From an uncultured Spirochaetales bacterium (GTDB lineage: Bacteria > Spirochaetota > Spirochaetia > Sphaerochaetales > Sphaerochaetaceae): DNA of 38,487 nt. Numbering within the stretch: position 1 is the stretch's first letter; every line of letters begins with the position of its first letter. Below are positions 17,254-25,225 of this stretch, piece by piece. The translations under genes were made by a program, and so were the position numbers. The notes under the pieces were generated by a model. It ran no database searches, was not told the origin of the DNA, and saw nothing but the letters and a program-made list of their open reading frames with translations. Location of the stretch: contig CASFMA010000073.1 of NCBI GenBank assembly GCA_949295675.1, positions 1 through 38,487 of the forward strand, written 5' to 3'.

Positions 17254-18017
17254 AGCTCAACCCCCTTGAAGAACTTGTTCTCGGTAAGGACCGGAAGCAC
17301 GGCGCCGCCATCGACAGTCACGCAGTTCCCTGTCATATATGAACACGCAGGGCTGGCCAGGAACGCGATTATCCCGGCAATCTCCTCCGGCTTGGCAAAA
17401 CGCTTCAGAGGGATTCTTTCCATCACATCATATATACCGGTTTCAGGATTCCATCCTACATCTGTATATCCGGGAGCGACTGTTATCACCCTTATCCCAT
17501 ACTCTGCAAGCTCCATGGAAGCATTCTTGCCGAATTTAGTGAGGGCAGCTTTCGCAGAAGCATAAACAGTGGCACCTGGCCAGCAGCCATCCACATGATT
17601 GGACGACATGTTTATGACAACACCATTAATTGAATGCCTTATCATGTTCTTCGCAGCATACTGGGTACCGAAGAAAGCGCCCTTGAAATCAGTGGAGATA
17701 AGCCTCGTCCAAGCTTCCTCCGTCACTTCCAGGAATGGATAGAACTTGCTGATGCCTGCATTGTTGACCATTACATCGATACCTCCGAGATCATCCTCGA
17801 AAGCATCGAACATATCTTTCATCTCAGACAGATCCGATACATCGGCTTTATATATATGATGATTACCTCCAAAGCCATCACAAAGCTTCTTTGTCTCAAC
17901 AGCGCCATCAGAATTCGAGCAATAATTGATCCCGACATTATACCCATTCTTAGCAAATTCAACCGCAATGGCCTTCCCTATGCCATGGCTTGCTCCTGTA
18001 ATCAGCACATTTTTCAT
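17250..18017 (-). CDS. Short-chain dehydrogenase/reductase, probable galactose 1-dehydrogenase
   Basis: A 255-residue classical SDR. The nucleotide-binding TGASHGIG is at residues 7-14, NNAG at 85-88, and the catalytic Ser138/139, Tyr152 and Lys156 (YASAK) are all present. A GTGAGG ribosome site precedes the ATG. As the first gene before galactonate dehydratase and a sugar lactonase, it most likely oxidises D-galactose at C1 to the lactone. NAD versus NADP preference is not clear. Other sugar substrates such as L-arabinose or D-fucose are possible, since enzymes of this kind are often loose. Confidence 0.85.
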   Translation of the reverse strand: MKNVLITGASHGIGKAIAVEFAKNGYNVGINYCSNSDGAVETKKLCDGFGGNHHIYKADVSDLSEMKDMFDAFEDDLGGIDVMVNNAGISKFYPFLEVTEEAWTRLISTDFKGAFFGTQYAAKNMIRHSINGVVINMSSNHVDGCWPGATVYASAKAALTKFGKNASMELAEYGIRVITVAPGYTDVGWNPETGIYDVMERIPLKRFAKPEEIAGIIAFLASPACSYMTGNCVTVDGGAVLPVLTENKFFKGVEL

Positions 18018-18030
18018 GTCAAAACCTCAC

Positions 18031-18044
18031 TGTGTACGTTAACG
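18031..18044. promoter_or_regulatory. Operator-like site before the galactose-oxidation operon
   Basis: TGTGTACGTTAACG lies 13 bp upstream of the dehydrogenase start. It contains the perfect palindrome CGTTAACG (18037-18044) and shares the core GTTAACG with the site at 18201-18214. The AT-rich stretch upstream (18050-18120) offers several weak promoter matches for this operon, none decisive. Confidence 0.45.
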
Positions 18045-18121
18045 GAAATTTATCTTCAATCAATCAAATCATAAATCCAAAACCACAAAAATCAACACAA
18101 AAAAATTAATTGAATAATTGT

Positions 18122-18150
18122 TTGACAACCAGATGAAGTGGTTTTACCCT
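18122..18150 (+). promoter_or_regulatory. Promoter of the sugar ABC transporter operon
   Basis: TTGACA (18122-18127), 17 bp, then TACCCT (18145-18150). The -35 box is perfect and the -10 box moderate. It would give a leader of about 70 nt that includes the palindrome at 18201-18214. Confidence 0.45.
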
Positions 18151-18200
18151 AGTTTTAGACATGCGAAGGTGTGCTGGATGATTTTAACCATCATTCCTGC

Positions 18201-18214
18201 TGTTAACGATAACA
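18201..18214. promoter_or_regulatory. LacI-type operator in the ABC transporter leader
   Basis: TGTTA-ACGA-TAACA is a perfect inverted repeat with a central CG step, close in form to operators of LacI-family gluconate repressors. It lies 15 bp before the ATPase start and shares GTTAACG with the site on the other side of the divergent region, so the LacI protein at 14173 may control both directions. Confidence 0.5.
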
Positions 18215-18228
18215 ATTTGGAGAGGCAG

Positions 18229-19722
18229 ATGGCAACAATTGAATTTCGGAACATCTCAAAGACTTTTCCTGGAGTGAAGGCTCTTGATGATATCTCATTC
18301 AAAGCTGAAAGCGGCCAGGTCTATGCGTTCCTAGGGGAAAATGGAGCCGGCAAGTCGACATTGCTGAAGATAATGAACGGTGATTACCAGCCATCAGCAG
18401 GCGAGATGTTCATCAATGGCGAGAGAAAAAGCTTCTCCGTCCCAAAGGAAGCCATCGAGAACGGCATCAGTGTCATTTACCAGGAAAGACAAGTCGTAAA
18501 GGAGATGACTGTCGCTGAGAACGTCTTCCTGGGCTCCTGGACAAAAGGAAAGGCAGGGCTCATCGATTTCGAGACGATGAACAAGAAGACAGCAGAGATA
18601 ATATCATCCCTCAACATGAATATCCCGCCTGATAAGAAAGTATCAATGCTGAGCATTGCGGAGCAGCAGCTTGTCGAGATAATCAAAGCTATAGTCCGCG
18701 ATAGCAATATAATAGCGTTTGATGAACCGACGGCGAGCCTGTCAGATGATGAAATAAACAACCTCTTCCAGATAATAAATGAACTGAAGAAGAGAGATAA
18801 GATCATATTCTATGTATCCCATAGGATGAATGAGATAAGGAAGATCGCGGAAAAGGTCGTCATCTTCAAAGACGGCAAGCTTGTCGACCTTGTGGACACC
18901 GATGACGTCACAGATGATCAGCTGATAAGGATGATGGTTGGAAGGCCTTTGGGCAAGATCTTCGAGGAGCTCGACAGGAACAAGGATATAGGAGGCACTG
19001 TCCTTAAGGTAGACAGACTTACTACCTCGTATGTCTCTGATATCTCTTTTGAAGGACGGAAAGGTGAAATACTAGGCTTTGCGGGCCTTGTAGGAGCTGG
19101 AAGGACAGAAATAATGAAAGCTCTGTTCGGCCTGGACAAGATCAAGAAAGGCACCATCCTGATCGATGGGAAGGAATACACGCCGAAATCACCTGCACAT
19201 GCAATCAGCAACGGGATAGCGCTTGTGCCTGAAGACAGGAAGGACCAGGGAATCCTTCCCAATATCTCCGTACGCGGGAATATCTCCATAAGCGTCCTCA
19301 AGAACAAGCTTCTTACGAAGATGAAGTTCATCGATGAGGATAAGGAAAAAGAGATCGCTGAAAAGAATATCAAGGCTCTCAATATAAAGACTCCGGATGA
19401 CGAGAAGCTGATAAGCCAGCTATCTGGAGGAAACCAGCAGAAGACGATCCTGGGAAGATGGCTTGAGACAGACCCTCGCATCCTTATCCTCGATGAGCCG
19501 ACAAAAGGAATAGATGTCGGAGCCAAGAGCGATTTCTACAAGCTCATATGCGACTGCGCCCAGAAAGGGATCCTTGTGATACTCATCTCATCAGAACTCT
19601 CGGAGATAATCGGACTCTGCGACCGGGTAATGGTAGTGAGGGAAGGAAGGATATCAAAAGAGCTTGAAAGATCGGAGCTGTCAGAAGAAACAATCCTAAA
19701 ATACGCGATGATAACAAAATAA
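18229..19722 (+). CDS. Sugar ABC transporter ATPase with two nucleotide-binding domains (AraG/MglA type)
   Basis: A 497-residue tandem ATPase that drives monosaccharide uptake. The first half has Walker A GENGAGKST (36-44) and Walker B with AFDEPTASL; the second half has the altered GLVGAGRTE loop usual in this family, a full LSGGNQQK signature and ILDEPTKGID. The start at 18229 is set by GGAGAGG six bases upstream and by the MATIEF beginning; the open frame runs further back but without a ribosome site. It is the first gene of a transporter operon running away from the galactose-oxidation operon. Confidence 0.94.
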   Translation: MATIEFRNISKTFPGVKALDDISFKAESGQVYAFLGENGAGKSTLLKIMNGDYQPSAGEMFINGERKSFSVPKEAIENGISVIYQERQVVKEMTVAENVFLGSWTKGKAGLIDFETMNKKTAEIISSLNMNIPPDKKVSMLSIAEQQLVEIIKAIVRDSNIIAFDEPTASLSDDEINNLFQIINELKKRDKIIFYVSHRMNEIRKIAEKVVIFKDGKLVDLVDTDDVTDDQLIRMMVGRPLGKIFEELDRNKDIGGTVLKVDRLTTSYVSDISFEGRKGEILGFAGLVGAGRTEIMKALFGLDKIKKGTILIDGKEYTPKSPAHAISNGIALVPEDRKDQGILPNISVRGNISISVLKNKLLTKMKFIDEDKEKEIAEKNIKALNIKTPDDEKLISQLSGGNQQKTILGRWLETDPRILILDEPTKGIDVGAKSDFYKLICDCAQKGILVILISSELSEIIGLCDRVMVVREGRISKELERSELSEETILKYAMITK

Positions 19723-19733
19723 AGGTGGAGGTT

Positions 19734-20729
19734 ATGGAAAAGAAAGGAACAGGAATTGCAGCAAGGCTGAAGAAATCAGATATGGCAGACAGACTTTCAC
19801 TGATAATAGCCCTGATTATAATGATTATCTTCTTCTCGCTTCAGAACAGGCATTATTTCACGACTCAGAATCTTATAAATATACTGGTGACATGCTCCCT
19901 CATGGGATTCATAGCCATTGGTGAAACATATCTTATCATAGCTAACCAGATAGATCTCTCGGCAGGATCTGTGGCAGCATTCTCAGGAGTCCTGGTTGCC
20001 GTCCTTGTGGGAATGGGCATGAATCCCCTTCTCGCCCTTCTCGTGACAGTCATCGCAGGAGGCCTGATCGGCGCACTGAATGCGACAGGTATAAACTACC
20101 TCAATCTCCAGCCATTCATCGCCACGCTTGCATCGATGTCGATCATAAGAGGTTTTGCATACATAATCTGCGATGGCAAGGCAGTGCCTATATCCAATGT
20201 TGACTTCATAAATCTTGGAAGCAAGCCGCTCATCGGCAGGATCACGTTCCCTGTGATTCTTCTTCTCCTCGCATTCATAATACTGGGCATAGTCCTCAAG
20301 AAGACTTACTTTGGCAGAAGCATATATGTACTTGGCGGCAATCCCTATGCAGCAAGGCTTGCAGGCTTGAATCCGAAGGCTATCATCTACAAGCTGCATA
20401 TCCTTTCCGGAGTGATGGCAGCTCTTGCAGGTGCGCTGCTGGCAGCCAGGATGAACTCTGGGCAGCCTTCAGCCTGCGATGGACTCGAATTTGATGGCGT
20501 TACAGCTGCAGTCCTGGGCGGATGCGCTTTCACAGGCGGTGTAGGAACAATACTGGGAACATTCATCGGCATGCTCGTCCTGCAGGCGTTCAATACTGGA
20601 CTGATCATGCTTAACGTGCAGATCTTCTGGCAGAATGTAGCGCAGGGTGCGCTGCTTGTTGTCGCTCTTGCCTTTGACTTCTACAGGAAAAAGGCAGCGG
20701 CTAAGAAACTTGAGAATAAAACAGCTTGA
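19734..20729 (+). CDS. Sugar ABC transporter permease (RbsC/AraH/MglC type)
   Basis: A 331-residue membrane protein with about eight to ten hydrophobic segments, which forms the channel with the ATPase. The signature GGNPYAARLAGLNPKAI coupling segment and the ending VLGGCAFTGGVGTILGTF are typical for the family. The ATG at 19734 is preferred over an in-frame GTG at 19725 that lies within the AGGTGGAG ribosome site. It lies 11 bp after the ATPase stop. Confidence 0.92.
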   Translation: MEKKGTGIAARLKKSDMADRLSLIIALIIMIIFFSLQNRHYFTTQNLINILVTCSLMGFIAIGETYLIIANQIDLSAGSVAAFSGVLVAVLVGMGMNPLLALLVTVIAGGLIGALNATGINYLNLQPFIATLASMSIIRGFAYIICDGKAVPISNVDFINLGSKPLIGRITFPVILLLLAFIILGIVLKKTYFGRSIYVLGGNPYAARLAGLNPKAIIYKLHILSGVMAALAGALLAARMNSGQPSACDGLEFDGVTAAVLGGCAFTGGVGTILGTFIGMLVLQAFNTGLIMLNVQIFWQNVAQGALLVVALAFDFYRKKAAAKKLENKTA

Positions 20730-20753
20730 TTTCAAAAACAAATAGGAGGGTTT

Positions 20754-21740
20754 ATGAAAAAGTTAGTTGTTTTCGCATTGGCAATAGCAATGATCGCAAC
20801 ATCTGCATTTGCTGGCGGCGCAAAGGAATCTGATGGATTCACAATCGCCGGAATCTATAAGATGGGTGATGCAGAGTGGTTCCTTCAGGAAGGAGAAGCC
20901 TCAAGAGAAGTAATCGAAGCTGCTGGCGGTACATTCATGTATATGGATGCAGGCCTTGACGGCGCGAGGTACATCGAGATGATCGACAATGCCATCACAC
21001 AGGGTGTTGACGGTGTTCTTACTTGCCCGCCTGACCAGAACCTCAGCCAGGCAGTAGTCAACAAGCTTGAAGCGGCTGGAATTCCTGTAATAGCTTGTGA
21101 TGACGCGCTTCAGACACCTGATGGCACACGCCTTGCTCCATGGGTTGGCATTGACGGATATAATATCGGCAAGTCGGTAGGCGAATGGGCTGTCGAGTAT
21201 ATAGCTGAGAATAATCTTGCAGACGATCCTCAGTTTGGAATCATGCTCATGACCGCCGATACAGTATCATCTGTCGTTCCTCGCACAGAAGGTCAGTATG
21301 ATGTCATCGACGCAGCATATCCGCAGATCGATGATTCAGGAAGAATCTTCAGGGCTGACCACGACACGACCGCAGCAGATGGCAATACAGCCGCATCTGC
21401 AGTCATCACAGGCAATCCACAGATAACAAAGTGGCTCGTCCTCGGCGTATCAGACGATGGCGCACAGGGAGCAGCAAGAGCCCTTGAGTCCGTTGGCCTT
21501 GCAGAGAATTCAATGTGCGTAGGCCTTGGCGGATACTTTGCACCGGAAGAGTTCGCAAAGGAGACATCGCCATTCAAGGCTTGTGCTTACTTCAGCGCAA
21601 AGGACGTAGGCGGAACAGCAGCCAGATATATGGTTGACTATCTGCAGAATGGCACGCCTATCCCAGAATCATATGGAACAGGTGCAATCATCGTAGAGCC
21701 AGGCGATGACCTTGCCTCTATAATGCCTGAGTATATGTAA
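20754..21740 (+). CDS. Periplasmic sugar-binding protein, L-arabinose/D-galactose-binding (AraF) type
   Basis: A 328-residue solute-binding protein with a standard signal peptide cut after Ser-Ala-Phe-Ala (residue 20). The mature start Gly-Gly-Ala-Lys-Glu-Ser is a hallmark of spirochaete exported proteins. The order of motifs follows E. coli AraF: WF near the start, CPPDQNL, VIACDDAL, the RTEGQ segment and ITKWLVLGVSDDGAQGAARA. AraF binds L-arabinose and D-galactose alike, which fits the galactonate genes opposite. A strong AGGAGGG site precedes the ATG, and a hairpin follows the stop, as often seen where the binding protein is made in excess. Confidence 0.9.
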   Translation: MKKLVVFALAIAMIATSAFAGGAKESDGFTIAGIYKMGDAEWFLQEGEASREVIEAAGGTFMYMDAGLDGARYIEMIDNAITQGVDGVLTCPPDQNLSQAVVNKLEAAGIPVIACDDALQTPDGTRLAPWVGIDGYNIGKSVGEWAVEYIAENNLADDPQFGIMLMTADTVSSVVPRTEGQYDVIDAAYPQIDDSGRIFRADHDTTAADGNTAASAVITGNPQITKWLVLGVSDDGAQGAARALESVGLAENSMCVGLGGYFAPEEFAKETSPFKACAYFSAKDVGGTAARYMVDYLQNGTPIPESYGTGAIIVEPGDDLASIMPEYM

Positions 21741-21753
21741 TGAATATGCAAGC

Positions 21754-21780
21754 AGCCGTCGGAGAGATCCGGCGGCTTTC
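21754..21780 (+). terminator. Hairpin after the binding-protein gene, partial terminator
   Basis: AGCCGTCGG (21754-21762) pairs with CCGGCGGCT (21769-21777) over nine positions with one U-G, loop AGAGAT, then TTTC. The T-tract is short, so it may let part of the transcripts read into the two genes downstream, or protect the 3' end of the message. Confidence 0.55.
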
Positions 21781-21791
21781 AATTTCACTTT

Positions 21792-22709
21792 ATGATCAAA
21801 GAAAAAGACGGAATATACAAACTCTATAACGGCAGGCTCTCTGCTGTGGTGATGCCTGATCGAGGCGGGAAGATCGCATCGATCTATTATCCTGCGAAGG
21901 ATTTCGAATTGCTATTCCAGAATCCTTCAGGCAATTGGGGAAGAGCTGATCTATCCAGCGCCTTCGAGGATTATGAGGCTGCAGGATTCGATGATACATT
22001 CCCTTCGATAGATCCAGGAATAGTCAAAGTCAACGGGAAGGATATCTCATACCCGGATCATGGCGAGATATGGACATCCAGGATGGAAGCCTCGGCAGGT
22101 AAAGATGAGATTCGCCTTTCCACAGACAGCAGGATCCTGGATTACAGATACCAGAAGACAATCAGGCTGGATGATTCATCGATCATTATCTCATACAGGA
22201 TCGAGAACACCGGAGGGCATGCCTTCCCGGCAATCTGGACAATGCACGCACTTACAGCCATCGATGATGATACGGAAATATTCATCCCGGACGGCATCAG
22301 CAGCATACAGAACGCATTCGGGGAAGATGGCATATTGCCTTGGGAGAAGGACGGCAGGCTCCCCTATCCGATCACAGGCGATTACGACTTCAGGAAGGCA
22401 TTGAACAAGGATGATGCTGGCAAATGCCTGAAATTCTATGTTCCGGATGCTGTGACGGAAGGAAGGTGTGGATATATATATCCTTCACGCGGCCTAAGGG
22501 CAGTAATATCATACGATCCAAGCAAGATTCCTTATCTAGGCTTCTGGAAGACCATAGGAGGCTTCAGGGGAGATATCAATATAGCGCTTGAACCTTCGAC
22601 CGGCTTCTACGACAGCATCGCGAATGCTGCAGCAAATGACAGGTGCCCTATATTCAACCCAGGCGACATACTCACCTTCGATATCAGGATCGCAATCGAG
22701 GAAATGTGA
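21792..22709 (+). CDS. Aldose 1-epimerase-like protein (galactose mutarotase fold)
   Basis: A 305-residue protein of the galactose-mutarotase superfamily (DUF4432/DUF5107-like branch), with the early MPDRGGKIASIYYP segment, YPDHGEIW near residue 88 and WTMHALTAIDDDTE near 153; the His and Asp/Glu of these segments are candidates for the sugar site. It would interconvert sugar anomers before oxidation at C1, which is useful because sugar 1-dehydrogenases act on one anomer. The ATG has no clear ribosome site and comes 15 bp after the hairpin, so it may be weakly expressed. It lies directly before the creatininase-family gene. Confidence 0.72.
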   Translation: MIKEKDGIYKLYNGRLSAVVMPDRGGKIASIYYPAKDFELLFQNPSGNWGRADLSSAFEDYEAAGFDDTFPSIDPGIVKVNGKDISYPDHGEIWTSRMEASAGKDEIRLSTDSRILDYRYQKTIRLDDSSIIISYRIENTGGHAFPAIWTMHALTAIDDDTEIFIPDGISSIQNAFGEDGILPWEKDGRLPYPITGDYDFRKALNKDDAGKCLKFYVPDAVTEGRCGYIYPSRGLRAVISYDPSKIPYLGFWKTIGGFRGDINIALEPSTGFYDSIANAAANDRCPIFNPGDILTFDIRIAIEEM

Positions 22710-23480
22710 ATGAAAATAAATGAATTCAGGCTGATGACACCCAGGGAAATCAAGGAAAGAGCCGCGGCCCCATCAGTTGCATTGATACCTGTAGGCTCTA
22801 TGGAATGGCATGGATTGCACATGAATCCAGGCATGGACACGATGCACGCTGAGAAAATAGCCATGCTTGCCGCTGCCGAGACAAATGCTGTCGTGCTTCC
22901 TGCATTATATATAGGCACAGAGGTCAGGAGAACCGAGCAGCAGCTCAGGAATCTTGGTTTTGATGGAACAGAGGATATAACAGGTGTTGATTTCCCGTCG
23001 AACCTGATACCAAGCATGTATTTTCCGCCTCGCATTTTCAAGGATGTGATAGAAACAGAGATAAACTATCTCAAGAGAGTGGGATTCAGGAAAATAATAG
23101 TGCTGAATGGCCATGGCGCAGACAAGCAGATAGAGATACTGGACGAGCTTGCAGGCCTTTGCAGCGATGAAAAAACAAAAGTAATCAACTTCCTATGCTT
23201 TTCCCCAGATGACGGGTATGACCTGGGCCACGCCTGCCTTCTTGAGACATCAATCATGATGAGCATCGATCAAAATGCCGTTGATATTTCCACACTGCCC
23301 GAAAGAAGCGTCCCACTGAAGTTCAGAGAATATGGGGTCTATGACGGCAAAGCAATATCAGGGAACCCAAACAGAACTTATACAGTTGAATTCGATCCAC
23401 GTGATGCAACAAAGGAAATAGGACAGACGCACATACAGAGAACAGCAAGAAGATGTATAGCGCTGATCGAAGATAAGTGA
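22710..23480 (+). CDS. Creatininase-family amidohydrolase, substrate unknown
   Basis: A 256-residue protein with the metal-site pattern of creatinine amidohydrolases: Glu32 and His34 in MEWHGLH, Asp43 in GMD, the His of NGHG near residue 135 and a Glu in LLETS. The family includes enzymes that open cyclic amides and others of unknown action in sugar and cofactor pathways. The ATG immediately follows the epimerase stop, with GAGG inside that gene. In a sugar transporter operon creatinine is an unlikely substrate; a ring-opening step on a sugar derivative is conceivable but unproven. Confidence 0.8.
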   Translation: MKINEFRLMTPREIKERAAAPSVALIPVGSMEWHGLHMNPGMDTMHAEKIAMLAAAETNAVVLPALYIGTEVRRTEQQLRNLGFDGTEDITGVDFPSNLIPSMYFPPRIFKDVIETEINYLKRVGFRKIIVLNGHGADKQIEILDELAGLCSDEKTKVINFLCFSPDDGYDLGHACLLETSIMMSIDQNAVDISTLPERSVPLKFREYGVYDGKAISGNPNRTYTVEFDPRDATKEIGQTHIQRTARRCIALIEDK

Positions 23481-23493
23481 GGAGACAGCAAAC

Positions 23494-23520
23494 GGCAGGA
23501 GGACACCAATGCCTCCTGCC
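23494..23520. terminator. Bidirectional hairpin between convergent genes
   Basis: GGCAGGAGG (23494-23502) is perfectly complementary to CCTCCTGCC (23512-23520) with a 9-nt loop. It lies between the ends of the creatininase-family gene and the KDG kinase gene. Neither side has a long T-tract, so it may end transcripts weakly or act as a stabilising stem. Confidence 0.5.
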
Positions 23521-23537
23521 ACTGCCAGAGTGGAATG

Positions 23538-24560
23538 CTACCGCTGAACACGTCCGGAAGCGTTTCCACCTGCAAGATTCTCAACCTCAGCAACCGATAC
23601 AAGATTGAAGTCATGCTCTATGGAATGCTTAAGGCATGAGGCAGCTACGGCAAAGTCGATAGCCTTCTGCCCTTCATAATCATTCAGCAAAGCATAGATA
23701 AGCCCCGCACCGAATGAATCTCCGCCTCCTACCCTATCGACAATCTGCATTGTGTACTCAGGAGCGATGTAGGCTGTGTCATCCTCATATAGCATCCCGC
23801 TCCATTTGTTTACCGAAGCTGAAATGCTTGTACGGAGTGTGATGGCAACTCTCGGACAGCCGAATCTCTCATGTATCTGCCTTGCGACATCAATATAGCT
23901 TTCCTTGTCCAGCTTTCCTTTGCTGAGGTCCGTATCCTTTGCACTGATGCCGAATACATCGGAAGCATCTTCCTCATTCGCAATGCAAACATCGAAGTAT
24001 CCTGCCAGGCGGCTCATCACATTCCTTGCATCTTCTCGTGACCACAGCTTGTTCCTGTAATTAAGATCGCAGCTGATCACTGCTCCATGTTCTTTCGCCG
24101 CTATGCAGGCCTGCTCGCATATAGAAGGCAGATTGGGGCCCAGTGCGGGTGTAATGCCTGTGAAATGGAACCAGTCCACACCATCGAATATGCTATCCCA
24201 GTCAAAATCATCAGGAGATGCCTCTGCAATTGATGAATGCGCCCTGTCATACAGGACCTTCGAAGCTCTCTGGCTCGCGCCCTTCTCAACATAGTACACG
24301 CCAAGGCGCTCACCGCCGTATACAATGGATCTTGTATCGACACCGAACCTGCGGAGCTCATTGACCGCGCACTTCGCAAGATCATTTCCAGGAAGCTTTG
24401 TAACGAAGGAAGCATCCACTCCGTATTGGGCAAGGGATACTGCGACATTCGCCTCGCCGCCTGCAAAGGATATCTCAAAAGACGAAGCCTGCTGGAACCT
24501 CTGGTATCCAGGCGGATTAAGACGCATCATGATCTCACCAAATGTAACTACACGTTTCAT
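23538..24560 (-). CDS. kdgK: 2-keto-3-deoxy-sugar-acid kinase (PfkB family, KDG/KDGal kinase)
   Basis: A 340-residue ribokinase-family sugar kinase. Its FGEIMMRLNPPG start and the GGEANVA segment (34-40) are typical of 2-keto-3-deoxygluconate kinases, and the C-terminal signature GGGDSFGAG (278-286) carries the catalytic base Asp281. It would phosphorylate C6 of 2-keto-3-deoxygluconate or -galactonate. The start overlaps the aldolase stop (ATGA), so the two enzymes are coupled. It supplies the step after galactonate dehydratase. E. coli uses an unrelated kinase (DgoK) for the galacto form, so the substrate range needs testing. Confidence 0.88.
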   Translation of the reverse strand: MKRVVTFGEIMMRLNPPGYQRFQQASSFEISFAGGEANVAVSLAQYGVDASFVTKLPGNDLAKCAVNELRRFGVDTRSIVYGGERLGVYYVEKGASQRASKVLYDRAHSSIAEASPDDFDWDSIFDGVDWFHFTGITPALGPNLPSICEQACIAAKEHGAVISCDLNYRNKLWSREDARNVMSRLAGYFDVCIANEEDASDVFGISAKDTDLSKGKLDKESYIDVARQIHERFGCPRVAITLRTSISASVNKWSGMLYEDDTAYIAPEYTMQIVDRVGGGDSFGAGLIYALLNDYEGQKAIDFAVAASCLKHSIEHDFNLVSVAEVENLAGGNASGRVQR

Positions 24561-25225
24561 ACATTCCCTCCTCTTATGCTCTTCCAGGTCTCGCTTGCAG
24601 CCTTTGCCCTTCTTCCGATCTCATCAAAATCCTTTTTCCTTATCAGGTCTTTCGAGGCTATCCAGGATCCTCCAACAGCTGCGATATTCGGCTCTGCAGC
24701 CCATGATGCCAGATTATCCTGGCTCAATCCTCCGAGAGGGAAAAGCTTTATGCCAAGATAAGAATAAGGCCCCATCATTGATTTCATATACTTGATGCCG
24801 CCAAGAGGCTCTGCAGGGAAAAGCTTAAGAAGCCTGCAGCCTTCACTGTATGCCGCCTCCACCTCGCTTGCAGTCGAGATCCCAGGAGCGAAAGGAAGGG
24901 ACATCTCTGCAGCTCTCCTGACAATGTGCGGATTAAAGCCCGGAGCGACTCCCATTGAGGCACCAGCTGCAATCACCTCCTCAAGCTGCTCAGGGAAATG
25001 AACAGTGCCAGCCGTGATGAACATGTCTGGGAATGCCTCATGGATACGCTTCATTGCGGGAATCGAAGCTTCTGTCCTCAAAGCCAGCTCAATTGCTGTG
25101 ATGCCATTCGAATAAAGCGCTTCAGCCACTGGCAAGGCATCGCATTCATCCTGGATTTCCAGGACTCCGAAAACACCCCGGGAGGTTATCTCCTGCATAA
25201 CCTCATCAGGTATTGCTTTTTCCAT
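24557..25225 (-). CDS. eda: KDPG/KDPGal aldolase
   Basis: A class I aldolase of 222 residues that cleaves 2-keto-3-deoxy-6-phosphogluconate (or -galactonate) into pyruvate and glyceraldehyde-3-phosphate. Glu46 in AIELALRT and the Schiff-base Lys134 in LLKLFPAE fall within one residue of the E. coli Eda positions, and PLGG and GGSWI are present. Of two adjacent ATG codons I chose the second (25225), five bases after GGAGG. It overlaps the end of the IclR gene by 20 bases and the kinase by 4. The gene name is by family; a DgoA-like preference for the galacto substrate fits the setting. Confidence 0.9.
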   Translation of the reverse strand: MEKAIPDEVMQEITSRGVFGVLEIQDECDALPVAEALYSNGITAIELALRTEASIPAMKRIHEAFPDMFITAGTVHFPEQLEEVIAAGASMGVAPGFNPHIVRRAAEMSLPFAPGISTASEVEAAYSEGCRLLKLFPAEPLGGIKYMKSMMGPYSYLGIKLFPLGGLSQDNLASWAAEPNIAAVGGSWIASKDLIRKKDFDEIGRRAKAASETWKSIRGGNV

